Both the position numbers and the translations under genes were made by a program. Positions 14,541 to 15,016 of a stretch of 15,016 nt of DNA are shown here, one piece after another. The notes under the pieces are model-generated. The model saw nothing but the letters and a program-made list of their open reading frames with translations. It had not been told where the DNA came from and did not search any database. Each line of letters opens with the position of its first letter. The first letter of the stretch is position 1. This DNA comes from Brumimicrobium sp965659845 (GTDB lineage Bacteria > Bacteroidota > Bacteroidia > Flavobacteriales_D > Crocinitomicaceae), in NCBI GenBank assembly GCA_965659845.1, contig CBFHXS010000066.1, forward strand, positions 1-15,016, given 5' to 3'.

Positions 14541-14564
14541 CCACAATATAGATTATGATGATAA

Positions 14565-15016
14565 TTACGCTACAACGTCCATATCATCTAATACTTTCAT
14601 TACATTTCGAACAGCGACTGCAGATTCCTCAAGCAAAGCTTTTTCGTCTGCATTTAGATCTAATTCAATAATCTTCTCGATACCATTCTTACCAAGTACA
14701 ACTGGTACACCAAGGTAAATATCTTTCATATTGTACTCACCTTGTAGCCATGCACATACTGGGAATATACGCTTTTGATCGCGTACAATTGCTTCAACCA
14801 TTTGAGCAGCAGCAGCTCCAGGAGCGTACCAAGCAGAAGTACCCAACAACTTAACTATTTCTCCACCTCCGAACTTCGTTCTTTCAATGATCTCATTCAA
14901 CTTAGCCTCATCAATAAGCTCCGTTACTGGGATTCCACCAACAGTAGTATAACGTGGAAGAGGAACCATTGTATCACCATGACCTCCCATCAATACAGCT
15001 TGAATATCTTTTGGAG
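14565..15016 (-). CDS. mdh: Malate dehydrogenase, C-terminal part (cut by right edge)
   Basis: About 150 C-terminal residues of an NAD-dependent malate dehydrogenase of the LDH-like, bacterial/archaeal type. The enzyme interconverts malate and oxaloacetate in the TCA cycle in the cytosol. The reading frame is open to the window edge. It contains PKDIQAVLMGGHGDTMVPLP, with the catalytic His in GGHGD at 14985-14971. Further on come TTVGGIPVTEL, a GTSAWYAPGAA stretch lining the substrate site, and the closing LGVPVVLGKNGIEKIIEL. All are normal for the family. The N-terminal Rossmann fold is outside the window. The ending, with an Asp-rich tail, is intact and is followed by a good terminator. The neighbouring protease is a separate transcription unit. 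Confidence 0.95.
   Translation of the reverse strand, partial: PKDIQAVLMGGHGDTMVPLPRYTTVGGIPVTELIDEAKLNEIIERTKFGGGEIVKLLGTSAWYAPGAAAAQMVEAIVRDQKRIFPVCAWLQGEYNMKDIYLGVPVVLGKNGIEKIIELDLNADEKALLEESAVAVRNVMKVLDDMDVVA

Noticed and set aside
1..15016. tRNA or rRNA genes, CRISPR arrays, insertion sequences, attachment sites
   Set aside because: Read for on both strands; no cloverleaf, regular repeat-spacer pattern, transposase motif or terminal inverted repeat was found.

Overview
The window looks like a chromosomal piece of a Bacteroidota bacterium, most likely Flavobacteriales. The DNA is AT-rich. A secreted metalloprotease ends in a type IX secretion (T9SS) sorting domain. Shine-Dalgarno sequences are not evident. 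Genes that start transcription units are repeatedly preceded by the Bacteroidota -7 element TAnnTTTG. Genus or species cannot be read from the sequence alone.

Left part (1-8241) is a cell-surface polysaccharide region. At the left edge, a minus-strand pair encodes a family 2 glycosyltransferase (174-1184) and the start of a DegT-type sugar aminotransferase (1-184, cut by the edge). A lone plus-strand hexapeptide-repeat acyltransferase follows (1337-1825). Next is a minus-strand operon read in the order Wzz-like co-polymerase (start placed at 5175), Wzy-like polymerase (4217-2922) and family 4 glycosyltransferase (2913-1822), with gaps of 7-8 bases. After a 402-base divergent spacer come two paralogous Wzx-type flippases pointing at each other (5578-6900 plus, 6973-8241 minus). 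Together these supply most steps of a Wzx/Wzy-type pathway: sugar modification, unit assembly, flipping, polymerisation and length control. No initiating phosphoglycosyl transferase or export pore lies in the window.

Middle part (8298-10603) is a housekeeping cell-division and RNA-decay block on the minus strand: a small coiled-coil gene (possible ZapB analogue), zapA and rny (RNase Y). A promoter matching the full consensus lies in front, a strand-specific hairpin with a T-run sits between zapA and rny, and a strong terminator follows rny.

Right part (10684-15016) holds an exported M23 peptidase (plus), a T9SS-secreted M43-type metalloprotease (minus, its stop codon touching that of the M23 gene), and the C-terminal part of malate dehydrogenase (minus, cut by the right edge) with a clear terminator.

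I found no RNA gene, CRISPR array, transposase or attachment site. I do not see a clearly novel multi-gene system. The most notable observations are the head-on duplicated flippases, the wobble-dependent hairpin before rny, the uniform very short leaders behind TAnnTTTG elements, and the two convergent gene pairs with no room for a terminator.
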